Origin: an uncultured bacterium
GTDB taxonomy: Bacteria > Bacillota > Clostridia > Oscillospirales > Acutalibacteraceae
NCBI GenBank assembly: GCA_905215855.1
Contig: CAJMRT010000026.1
Coordinates: forward strand, 1-29,084
Reading direction: 5' to 3'
DNA: 29,084 nucleotides
Shown here: in pieces, positions 14,832 through 21,125 of the stretch
How the letters are laid out: the number at the start of each line of letters is the position of its first letter
How positions within the stretch are numbered: the first letter of the stretch is position 1
The notes under the pieces: model-generated
The model's database searches: none
Told to the model about the DNA's origin: nothing
The model's input: the letters and a program-made list of their open reading frames with translations, nothing else
Made by a program: the position numbers and the translations under genes

Positions 14832-15795
14832 CGTTTTTTACCTCCCTGACCTTATTGATTTCAGTAACCGTGTATGTATTAACATCGGTGTATTCAACAA
14901 GAAAGTTTATTCTTCGCAGAAAGGCTTTCCATGTTTCAGGCTTATAATGCTGAACCTCGCTGTATTGCTCACCGAGAGAAATATTTGAGGTGATATACAC
15001 CGTGTCATAACAAGCGACTTTGTCGTTGAATCTTGCCGGAAGCATAAGAGGATAAATGTCAAGATAATTCAGCATATCTTCTATCGGAATCTGTGACGCA
15101 AATTCTTCAAAAACGAGTACAGATTGTCCGTGATAGCTGTCAAAATTTATCCCTGTACTACGGCGATACGCAGTAATTCTGCAAATATCGGGTGCTCTGT
15201 GTTTTTGATATATCCCCCTTGTCTTGCCTGTTCCCGACTTTCCGTAAATATAGTAAACGATAACCTGTCTTTTCTTTTCACGGAACATATTTGAAAGAAC
15301 TGTTTGCCTGAGTGTATCAATCTCTTTTATCCGAAAGGCATATTTCGGGTGAAGCTTGATAATTTCGTAGGTATCAAGTCCGTTTTCGATTTCTTCAATC
15401 AGAGCGGACATATCGGGAGAATTTTCATCAACAGGCTTGGGAACATTACCAACCTCTTCAAAAGTATCAATAAGATTCGTCTGTTCCTTATCAGAACCTT
15501 GCCACTTGCCCTCCTTTCGGAGATAGTCACGATTTTCCATTACACTGCCGTTAGCCTTGTCGATATGTGCAACAGGGAATCTGTTCTTCAATGTTGAAAA
15601 GCGAATCGGCGATTTTGAGTAAATGAAAATGTGCATATGCTTTGTGCCTGTGGTTGCAATTTCATCCACAAGGCAAAAATAATCGAGACTGAACAGATGC
15701 AGAGTATTCTTGACCGCATTATGGTCAAGCTCGTAATCATCAGGGTTATTTATGGTCAACAGCCACTTCCTCGACTGAGGATTTGAACTGCCCAT
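14824..15795 (-). CDS. rep: circovirus-like (CRESS-type) replication initiator Rep: HUH endonuclease plus SF3 helicase
   Basis: 323 aa, close to circovirus Rep length. It would nick the origin, stay on the 5' end through a tyrosine, and unwind DNA for rolling-circle replication. HUH motif I is WLLTINNP (11-18), motif II is HMHIFI with H53 and H55, and motif III is YLRKEG with catalytic Y91 and K94. The superfamily 3 helicase follows with Walker A GKSGTGKT (185-192), Walker B SVLVFEEF (225-232) and motif C VYITSN (266-271). An arginine-finger region FLRRINFLVEY lies at 292-302. The same motifs in the same order define eukaryotic CRESS-DNA virus Reps; Reps of this class also occur in bacterial plasmids and integrated elements. 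GGGAGG lies 8 nt before the ATG. The origin hairpin is 34 nt upstream of the start. Confidence 0.93.
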   Translation of the reverse strand: MGSSNPQSRKWLLTINNPDDYELDHNAVKNTLHLFSLDYFCLVDEIATTGTKHMHIFIYSKSPIRFSTLKNRFPVAHIDKANGSVMENRDYLRKEGKWQGSDKEQTNLIDTFEEVGNVPKPVDENSPDMSALIEEIENGLDTYEIIKLHPKYAFRIKEIDTLRQTVLSNMFREKKRQVIVYYIYGKSGTGKTRGIYQKHRAPDICRITAYRRSTGINFDSYHGQSVLVFEEFASQIPIEDMLNYLDIYPLMLPARFNDKVACYDTVYITSNISLGEQYSEVQHYKPETWKAFLRRINFLVEYTDVNTYTVTEINKVREVKNDD

Positions 15796-15809
15796 ATAAA
15801 AAGCCTCCC

Positions 15810-15829
15810 TGCTACTGCTACATTGCTAC
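15810..15829. repeat. candidate Rep-binding iterons (three TGCTAC hexamers)
   Basis: TGCTAC at 15810-15815, 15816-15821 and 15824-15829 (GTAGCA on the minus strand), touching the origin stem. Circovirus origins likewise have hexamer repeats beside the stem where Rep binds. They also overlap the rep leader, so Rep binding could autoregulate rep (inference). Confidence 0.65.
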
Positions 15830-15854
15830 GATAGGGGTAATACTACCCCTATCG
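15829..15854 (-). other. circovirus-type replication origin stem-loop with TAGTATTAC
   Basis: A perfect inverted repeat: CGATAGGGG and CCCCTATCG (9 bp, extendable to 11) with the apex TAGTATTA. On the minus strand, the coding strand of rep, the apex plus next base reads TAGTATTAC (15845 down to 15837). This matches the CRESS-virus nonanucleotide consensus NANTATTAC. The expected nick TAGTATT/AC would fall between 15839 and 15838. Confidence 0.85.
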
Positions 15855-15859
15855 CAGAG

Positions 15860-15896
15860 TCTCTGCACGGTGTGCTTAAGGCACACCATGCAAAGA
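15860..15896. other. second large hairpin beside the origin
   Basis: Arms 15860-15875 and 15881-15896 pair at 14 of 16 positions, with a perfect GGTGTGC/GCACACC core and a 5-nt loop TTAAG. A small hairpin GCAGA/TCTGC (15854-15866) bridges it to the origin stem. No T tract follows, so it is more likely part of the origin or a lagging-strand signal than a terminator. Confidence 0.6.
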
Positions 15897-15911
15897 CTGA
15901 TTTGGTGCAGT

Positions 15912-16241
15912 TTAAGCCTTTCCCGCATTGGCAGCACGAATATTCTTCGCCGTTGCAGAAACCTTGTAGCCCTCGGGAGTCCAATACGGACGCATCTCAA
16001 GTCCGTCAAAGATGACCACCGGATAATGCCTGTCATCAGGCTTTTCAAGTTTGCACTCGCCGTCAATCTTGACCGTCAGCTTTTCAAAAGCCTTGTCAGG
16101 CAAGGCAACGGTGTATTTAAATCCACTGACCTCACCTGTTCTCTTGCCGTTCTCATAGACATATGACGGTGCAACATCAACAAGTACAGGGTTTTTGCCG
16201 ACAGTCTTGTTGGCATCAATTTCAACTAAATTGATATTCAT
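15912..16241 (-). CDS. 109-aa element protein of unknown function upstream of the origin
   Basis: A real gene by its GGAGG 7 nt before the ATG, its promoter-like sequence, and its place in the operon. The protein is soluble, mixed charge, with no membrane segment or cysteine cluster. It has beta-rich stretches (GFKYTVALPDKAFEKLTVKI) and a C-terminal IFDGLEMRPYWTPEGYKVSA. The last part recalls the end of small replication-helper proteins of ICEs (the DUF961/YdcP family, which includes helicase processivity factor HelP), but this is an impression only. A single-stranded-DNA-binding or Rep accessory role fits its place beside the origin. Confidence 0.75.
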   Translation of the reverse strand: MNINLVEIDANKTVGKNPVLVDVAPSYVYENGKRTGEVSGFKYTVALPDKAFEKLTVKIDGECKLEKPDDRHYPVVIFDGLEMRPYWTPEGYKVSATAKNIRAANAGKA

Positions 16242-16265
16242 AATTTTACCTCCGAAAAATAATTT

Positions 16266-16295
16266 ATCATCGATGACAGCTAAATTATATCATCG
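16266..16295 (-). promoter_or_regulatory. promoter -10 and candidate operators of the replication operon
   Basis: Minus-strand TATAAT (16284-16289) with TTGAAT about 15 nt upstream as a poor -35. The motif CGATGAT occurs on both sides (plus-strand ATCATCG at 16266-16272 and 16289-16295), and 16267-16276 is a perfect palindrome TCATCGATGA. The arrangement suits repression, perhaps by the regulator encoded just upstream. Confidence 0.5.
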
Positions 16296-16364
16296 GCAAA
16301 TTAGATTCAACAGGCGATTTACTGTGTTCCCTTTTTTCGCATTATGTGTTATAATAAAAATTTT

Positions 16365-16868
16365 TTATACAGCTAATGCATCTTTAATTCTATATTTTTT
16401 CTTATACTCCCCCCTCTTTTTATCTGAAATCGGCATTTTATCAATCGTTTCATCTACTCTCTGATTTATTTCGTTAATCGTATTCGGAACTTCTTCGAAA
16501 AAATTTATATTTTTGCTGTAATACGGAATAAAATCAGAATTGACTTTCTTTAAAACGCTCCAATATATTTTTGATGCGGGGCAGTTCCCCTCACAAATTC
16601 CTGCTTTATTGAGCAGAAATTTGCTCAGTCTGTAATCGACATTAAGCACCAAAACTGCACGAATTATTGTGTCGGGTTTCATATCAAGATCATATCGGTT
16701 TACTATATGATCGACAGTTCCCTCGCCAAATCCGTACGCATCTCTATAATCAGCTCTTGAAATATTCATTGCTTCAAGAAGCTTGGTAAACGCCAAACCG
16801 ATTGTATCGGCTTTGATCTGTTCAATAAATTTTTCAGTAGATAAAGTAATTGCGGCATCGCTTTTCAT
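16365..16868 (-). CDS. putative element regulator with a helix-turn-helix-like region
   Basis: 167 aa from the ATG at 16866-16868 (MKSDAAITLSTEKF). Residues about 22-85 (LAFTKLLEAMNISRADYRDAYGFGEGTV and on) look like a Xre/Cro-type helix-turn-helix, though divergent. The rest is helical and basic toward the C-terminus (KKRGEYKKKYRIKDAL), with no membrane segment. The start is uncertain: the frame is open for 50 further codons upstream, but those residues look non-conserved. The chosen ATG has no clear Shine-Dalgarno and lies inside a short upstream reading frame with a strong one, so coupled translation is possible. It lies first in the element's gene order. Confidence 0.6.
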   Translation of the reverse strand: MKSDAAITLSTEKFIEQIKADTIGLAFTKLLEAMNISRADYRDAYGFGEGTVDHIVNRYDLDMKPDTIIRAVLVLNVDYRLSKFLLNKAGICEGNCPASKIYWSVLKKVNSDFIPYYSKNINFFEEVPNTINEINQRVDETIDKMPISDKKRGEYKKKYRIKDALAV

Positions 16869-16920
16869 GATTGCCCACAAAACGCAATAGCCATGTATAA
16901 ACCAAAAGTTTATATTGCAT
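16834..16920 (-). CDS. possible 28-aa upstream peptide overlapping the regulator start
   Basis: ATG at 16918-16920, 7 nt after a strong AAAGGAG. It reads MQYKLLVYTWLLRFVGNHEK and stops at TGA 16834-16836, in a different frame from the regulator whose ATG it overlaps. It could be a translational-coupling leader. No homology is known to me. Confidence 0.4.
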   Translation of the reverse strand: MQYKLLVYTWLLRFVGNHEKRCRNYFIY

Positions 16921-17027
16921 ATATAAACTCCTTTCATTTTAAATTGATGTTTTTGCCGACTGAATCGGCGCCCAAACATCGCAGGCGTTTGCCTGAATTT
17001 TATGTGAGGCAACTGCACATAGTTAAT

Positions 17028-17055
17028 GTTTTATCTGTCATCAGGTCTGTTTCAA
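17028..17055 (-). promoter_or_regulatory. possible promoter of the regulator
   Basis: Minus-strand TTGAAA (17050-17055) and weak -10 TAAAAC (17028-17033), 16-nt spacer. The leader then has two short hairpins (16982-16995, CAGGC/GCCTG; 16955-16969, GCCGA/TCGGC) before the coding start. Confidence 0.35.
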
Positions 17056-17166
17056 CCTATGTTTTTACTTTATCACTGTTAATAACATCTTAATTTGATG
17101 TCGTTCTTTATTTTCTTATCGCCTCCTTAACACGGCTGTCGGGATGTGGCATTATCTTGCAAACAA

Positions 17167-17199
17167 AAAGAGAGTACAAATAAAAATTGTACTCTCTTT
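17167..17199. terminator. bidirectional terminator-like hairpin, module 1
   Basis: A 13-bp perfect stem AAAGAGAGTACAA/TTGTACTCTCTTT (17167-17179 and 17187-17199). T-rich sequence follows on the minus strand (TTTTTG), with a weaker TTTATA on the plus strand. Confidence 0.6.
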
Positions 17200-17343
17200 A
17201 TATACAATATTCTGTTTTTAGTATTTAAAAGGGCATACTGCCCCTTTTACTGCAATCTCTCTTTTTCAAATATCTCAATGTGACACCGTCACAAATCAAT
17301 ATTTGACCATGCGAATTGCTTCTGCATTTTCATAAATAAAAAA

Positions 17344-17365
17344 GTACAAATCATAAAATTTGTAC
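17344..17365 (-). terminator. terminator-like hairpin, module 2
   Basis: GTACAAAT (17344-17351) and ATTTGTAC (17358-17365) form a perfect 8-bp stem. On the minus strand it is followed by six T. The sequence is related to the hairpin at 17167-17199. Confidence 0.6.
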
Positions 17366-17937
17366 CCTTCATAATCTTCAACACATGCAAATATCTTGCG
17401 TATGTATTTCTTCTATTTTGTCATTCTCAAGGTAAAAAAGGGCAAACTACCCCCTTGAGCTTAATTTCACGTTTTTTCCGATTAGAAATTCTAAAGATTC
17501 CGTTAAAAGTTTTAAAAACTTTTTTCTTAGTTTAATAATAAAAAATGGTTTTTCGGCATTTATGCCTACTTAAATGGTTTAAATTTAAATCTCTCACAAA
17601 AAGCGGTATAGAATGATGATGACTACATTATTATTGTAACATATATATTCCAACAATTCAAGTCTTTAGCAAAATTTTTCACACACTATTTTGCCCGTAA
17701 ATGTCTAATCATAAAACTCAATCATAGCTCTCAACGCAAAAAGGTACACATTTGCTAACACCACATAAGGAAGTAACTTAAAAATTATAAGAATACAACT
17801 TTATAGGGCATTGCAAAGAACTGAGAAAGAGTTTGATTGTAAAGGGTCAGAGTCTTTTTTCTATCTTGAATCCGCACATTCGCATTTGGATTTTATATCA
17901 AGTATAATGAACCTACCAAATACAAGGAGGTTCTAGT

Positions 17938-18258
17938 ATGGGAACAATTTATGATGAAATTGGAAATACTTGCAAAAACTAAATTGGGGTGTGGGGTCAA
18001 AGATACAAACGCTATCTGAAATCACACCATCGTGTGTTTTATTATAATCTTCTCACTTCGTGTAAGCTTAACGATTACCTTGCTGATGTTGATGAAAATG
18101 CAAAAATTCTATTTGAACAAATAGTAAAATCACTTACTAAGCAAGAACAAATTACAGAAAAACTTAAAGTCCAAAATATGATGTTGTGGGTACAACAGAC
18201 GAATAATATTCGCAATCGAGCAACAGAAATCGTTAATGAACAAGTAATTTATAGATGA
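17938..18258 (+). pseudogene. tnpV-like transposon protein, broken
   Basis: Translation from the ATG at 17938 (good GGAGG 8 nt before) gives MGTIYDEIGNTCKN and then an in-frame TAA at 17980-17982. The same frame continues with IGVWGQRYKRYLKSHHRVFY, TSCKLNDYLADVDENA and NNIRNRATEIVNEQVIYR, which match the body of the TnpV family (about 110-120 aa, found in Firmicute mobile elements). The usual 15-20 residue linker before IGVWG is missing, so a deletion probably created the stop. TnpV's exact role is unknown. A restart at GTG 17989 (89 aa) is possible but has no ribosome binding site. Confidence 0.75.
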
Positions 18259-18264
18259 GGAAAA

Positions 18265-18312
18265 GGCACAACTTACGGAGAAAAATCCGCTGGTTGTGCC
18301 TTAATTTTATTT
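18265..18312 (+). terminator. terminator after the tnpV remnant
   Basis: GGCACAAC (18265-18272) and GTTGTGCC (18293-18300) enclose an inner CGGA/TCCG hairpin and are followed by TTAATTTTATTT. It also insulates the silent hsdS copy downstream. Confidence 0.75.
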
Positions 18313-18408
18313 GTTAGATTAAAATGTATAAACTTAGCGAGCAGACCATTTGGATAAACACAGTTTTCCAAACGGTAAAAGACTTGTTAGGGACACCCTA
18401 AAACCTGA

Positions 18409-18427
18409 TGATAATTTACATTATGAG
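18409..18427. repeat. hsdS inversion repeat E (pairs with 22500-22518)
   Basis: TGATAATTTACATTATGAG, 19 bp, identical in inverted orientation to 22500-22518 inside the expressed hsdS. It lies just before the first TRD in both genes, so recombination swaps TRD1 in frame. Confidence 0.8.
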
Positions 18428-18999
18428 CAGTTTCAAGACGGGACGATAAATGAATATGAAAACGAGCTACCTTTTGAAATTCCAAGTAAGTGGGTATGGT
18501 GCAATTTGGGAATGCTTTTTAGTCACAATACAGGCAAAGCATTAAACGCTTCTAAAACTGATGGTGTCAGCCTGACATACATCACAACATCTAATGTATA
18601 CTGGAATAGTTTTGAGCTGGATAATTTAAAGATTATGCCTTTTACTGATTCAGAAATAGAAAAATGTACCGTTAAAAAAGGCGATTTATTAGTGTGTGAA
18701 GGCGGCGACATTGGGAGGGCTGCAATTTGGCAATTTGAAAATGAAATAAGGATTCAAAATCATCTTCACAGACTAAGACCGTATGATAGGATATATACAA
18801 AATTTTATTATTATATTATGTATCTCTACAAAGCTAACGGAAGAATAAATGGAAACGGTATTGGCTTACAAGGATTATCATCAAATGCTTTACACAATAT
18901 AATAGTTCCTGTACCACCTGTTGAAGAACAAAAAAGAATTGTAGATAGTATTGATTCTGTTTTATCGCTAATTGAACAGATAGAAAGTCACAAACAAAA

Positions 19000-19207
19000 T
19001 CTTTCATCACAAATTGATAACATTAAATCCAAAATCCTTGACCTTGCAATCCGTGGTAAACTTGTAGCACAAGACCCGAACGATGAGCCCGCTTCAGTTC
19101 TTCTCGAACGCATACGAGCCGAAAAAGAAGAGCTGATTAAGCAAGGTAAAATCAAGCGTGACAAAAAGGAGTCTGTTATCTTCAAAGGTAGTGATAACTC
19201 TTATTAT
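19000..19207. repeat. hsdS inversion repeat A (long, pairs with 21699-21900)
   Basis: About 190 bp coding for SKILDLAIRGKLV through SDNSYY are highly similar in inverted orientation to the second conserved block of the expressed hsdS. The near-identical end is TTCAAAGGTAGTGATAACTC followed by TTATTAT. It ends exactly where the second TRD begins. Confidence 0.75.
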
Positions 19208-19723
19208 CAAGATTTGCCTAAAATGTGGGAATTGGTTAATTTTAAAGATTGTGCAACCTTAATTTCTGGACGAGATTTAAACAAGAATGAATATAACGCA
19301 GAGAGTATAGGAATTCCGTATATAACTGGTGCAAGCAATTTTATAAATGGAAACATACTAATCAATCGCTGGACGACAGTTCCCAAAACTATTTCAGAAG
19401 TAAATGATATACTTATAACTTGCAAAGGAACTGTTGGAGAACTTGCTATAAATAAATATGGCAATATTCATATAGCTCGTCAAATAATGGCAATTAGAAT
19501 ATACAAAAATATAAATCTTGAATACATAAAGTTCTTTTTGGAGTCAATAGTTATGGAAATTAAAAAGACTGCAAATGGATTGATACCTGGAATTTCCAGA
19601 GATGATATATTAAGTCTTAATATTCCACTTCCGTCTCTTACTGAACAAAAACGAATTGTAGACGAAATCGAAAAAATATTTGCTACACTTGATGATATTG
19701 CAAACCAAGTAGCGTAAATAAAG

Positions 19724-19753
19724 AACCGCTCTCGAGTGAGGGCGGTTTTGATT
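19724..19753 (+). terminator. terminator between silent hsdS and recombinase
   Basis: AACCGC and GCGGTT with an inner CTC/GAG pair (19724-19747), then TTTTGATTTT on the plus strand. It lies between convergent genes. Confidence 0.7.
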
Positions 19754-20563
19754 TTACCAAGTTACAATTTTATCTACAAGAGCCTGTTGTTCGCTTGCAG
19801 TACGACGAAGATAAATACGAGTTGTTTCAATACTTTCGTGTCCCATAAGGTCGGCAAGTAGTGCAATATCATTGTGTTTTTCAAGAAAGTTCTTTGCATA
19901 TCTGTGGCGGAATGAATGAGGATAAACCACCTTTTTATCAAGACCGTATTTATCTGCATAATTTTTAAGCTGTTGTGAAATACCACGGGTAGTAATTCTG
20001 TCGCCGTAACGATTTAGAAACAGATAGCCGGAAGAACGGTTTGTTTTCGCCAGCCATTCAAGAGTTTCTTTCCTTAATTTTTTTGGTATGTAAAGTCGTC
20101 GTAATTTTCCACCTTTCGTGTACAAATCAAAATAGCCGATTTCGATATGTTCAATTTTGATTTGTATCAATTCACTAACTCTTGCTCCGGTAGCAGCCAA
20201 ATACCAAACAACAAAATACCATTCCATATTGCCATCTTTTTTTAGTTGCTTTTTCAAAAAATTATAATCTGCATTACTGATAACATTTTCCAAAAAGTTT
20301 TTTTGCTGTACCTTTACAGCCTTTAATGCTATTTTTTCCTTTCCTAAATATTCAAGATATTTGTTTATTGCCTGTATGCGTAAGTTTACAGTCTTAGGCT
20401 TGAAGAATTCCATTAAATAGCCTTTATAAGCAAGTAAATTTTCTTTGTTTACTGTATCGTAATGCTCAGTAAAATAATTCACTGTCCACAGATACGATGT
20501 AATGGTATTTTCAGATAGATTACCTCTCCTCAAATATTCCTCAAATGTTTGTTTTGTCTTCAT
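19754..20563 (-). CDS. tyrosine recombinase of the hsdS inversion system (XerC/D-like)
   Basis: 269 aa. The N-terminal SAM-like DNA-binding domain spans about 1-85 and the catalytic domain about 95-265. Active-site residues are R128 (TGARVSEL), K150 or K153 (KGGK), H216 and R219 (HSFRHRYAKNF), H242 (MGHESIETT) and Y251. All are present. Recombinases of this size lying among hsdS copies (e.g. PsrA/CreX-type in phase-variable type I systems) invert TRD cassettes. Its own orientation would flip when the flanking repeats recombine. It is transcribed minus. GGAGG lies 9 nt before the ATG, and a 50-bp palindrome covers that site. Confidence 0.9.
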   Translation of the reverse strand: MKTKQTFEEYLRRGNLSENTITSYLWTVNYFTEHYDTVNKENLLAYKGYLMEFFKPKTVNLRIQAINKYLEYLGKEKIALKAVKVQQKNFLENVISNADYNFLKKQLKKDGNMEWYFVVWYLAATGARVSELIQIKIEHIEIGYFDLYTKGGKLRRLYIPKKLRKETLEWLAKTNRSSGYLFLNRYGDRITTRGISQQLKNYADKYGLDKKVVYPHSFRHRYAKNFLEKHNDIALLADLMGHESIETTRIYLRRTASEQQALVDKIVTW

Positions 20564-20573
20564 AAAAAGACAC

Positions 20574-20623
20574 CTCCGTTATAATATTTTTGCGATTTGA
20601 TTCGCTCTAATATTATAACGGAG
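20574..20623. repeat. 50-bp palindrome covering the recombinase ribosome binding site
   Basis: Perfect 15-bp arms CTCCGTTATAATATT (20574-20588) and AATATTATAACGGAG (20609-20623), with a 20-nt centre that itself has GCGA/TCGC. One arm contains the GGAG of the recombinase Shine-Dalgarno, and both arms contain a TATAAT. It could hide the start in RNA, act as two opposed promoters, or be a recombinase binding site. Confidence 0.75.
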
Positions 20624-20635
20624 ATGTTTACACTC

Positions 20636-20651
20636 CTCTTATTATGAGAAG
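20636..20651. repeat. hsdS inversion repeat B (pairs with 21699-21714)
   Basis: CTCTTATTATGAGAAG, 16 bp, identical and inverted relative to 21699-21714. It marks the exact start of a TRD2 cassette. Confidence 0.8.
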
Positions 20652-21125
20652 TATGGAGAAAAGCTGCCTTCCGGTTGGGTCGTAACAAACTTTGAAACAT
20701 TTCTTTCGTATGAGCAACCGACTAATTATATCGTTAAAGATACAAACTATAAATCCAAGTATGAAACGCCGGTTCTAACAGCAGGAAAATCTTTCATATT
20801 GGGGTACACCGACGAAAAAGAAAATATTTTTTCTGAATTGCCTGTAATAATCTTTGATGACTTTACTACCGAAAGCAAGTTTGTTGATTTTCCATTTAAG
20901 GTAAAATCATCAGCAATGAAGATACTTCATATCAATACAGATTTAGTGTTGCCTAAATTTGCATTTTATCTTATGCAAGCAACGCAAATCGACCACGATA
21001 ATCATCAAAGATACTGGATTTCTACTTATAGTCAAGAAGAAATTGCTTTACCACCACTAAAAGAACAAGAAAGAATTTTATCTGCATTAGAGCAGTATTT
21101 TAAGTTGTTAAATTGTTTACTATAA
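20637..21125 (+). pseudogene. silent single-TRD hsdS cassette
   Basis: An open frame from the crossover sequence onward reads SYYEKYGEKLPSGWVVTNFE, continues through a TRD (about 140 residues) and ends with LKEQERILSALEQYFKLL and a stop. It has no start codon or ribosome binding site of its own; an internal ATG at 20799 is not a plausible start. It is tail to tail with the expressed hsdS, the two stops overlapping by six bases (21120-21125). Inversion at 20636-20651/21699-21714 would fuse it in frame as a new TRD2. Confidence 0.85.

Larger units (their letters stand above)
11787..17060. mobile_element. integrated replicon with circovirus-like Rep and origin, at tRNA-Trp
   Basis: One minus-strand block holds a putative regulator, a 109-aa unknown, an origin hairpin, a CRESS-type Rep, an FtsK/TcpA-like ATPase, an excisionase and an integrase, directly behind tRNA-Trp. 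It therefore has the parts for excision, rolling-circle-type replication and possibly transfer. No relaxase other than Rep and no conjugation secretion genes are visible. The left boundary is inferred from the tRNA. The right boundary is uncertain because I found no convincing repeat of the tRNA 3' end, so the type I restriction locus could belong to the same island. Confidence 0.75.
17061..17937. other. 877-nt non-coding stretch with hairpin modules
   Basis: I see no supportable gene. It is AT-rich and holds two related modules. Module 1 has a GTACAA hairpin at 17167-17199 and then AAAAGGGCATACTGCCCCTT near 17230. Module 2 has a GTACAAAT hairpin at 17344-17365 and then AAAAGGGCAAACTACCCCCT near 17437. 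Between them is a small palindrome GTGAC/GTCAC (17280-17292). The stretch 17470-17930 shows only AT-rich sequence and the probable tnpV upstream region. It may contain the right end of the element. Confidence 0.6.
18350..19717 (+). pseudogene. silent hsdS copy (two TRDs, no proper 5' end)
   Basis: Encodes type I specificity sequence but lacks the N-terminal conserved block (KILDLAIRGKLV...) and any ribosome binding site. The only start is TTG at 18350, with unrelated residues up to DNLHYE, where homology to the expressed hsdS begins. Order: first TRD (about residues 40-195), central conserved coiled region with SKILDLAIRGKLVAQDPNDE (about 230-249) and ESVIFKGSDNSYY, second TRD (about 280-430), ending EIEKIFATLDDIANQVA. 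It lies opposite to the expressed hsdS across the recombinase gene and shares crossover sequences at 18409-18427 and about 19000-19207. It is a donor of alternative TRDs. Confidence 0.85.

Noticed and set aside
14824..15795. Rep as a MobT/Rep_trans relaxase or a phage protein
   Set aside because: The HUH motifs with a single YxxK tyrosine plus an SF3 helicase with ITSN fit CRESS-type Rep; Rep_trans proteins lack this helicase.
16869..17018. 50-residue N-terminal extension of the element regulator
   Set aside because: The extra region overlaps leader hairpins, and its residues look like untranslated sequence; no ribosome binding site at 17018.
17655..17670. TTCAAGTCTTT resembling the tRNA-Trp T-arm (TTCAAGTCCTT), as a possible far att site
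   Set aside because: Only about 10 of 11 bases match and the neighbouring bases of the tRNA 3' end are not there; such a match is expected by chance.
18350..19717. Second expressed hsdS
   Set aside because: No ribosome binding site, TTG-only start, missing N-terminal conserved block, terminator just upstream; better read as a silent donor copy.
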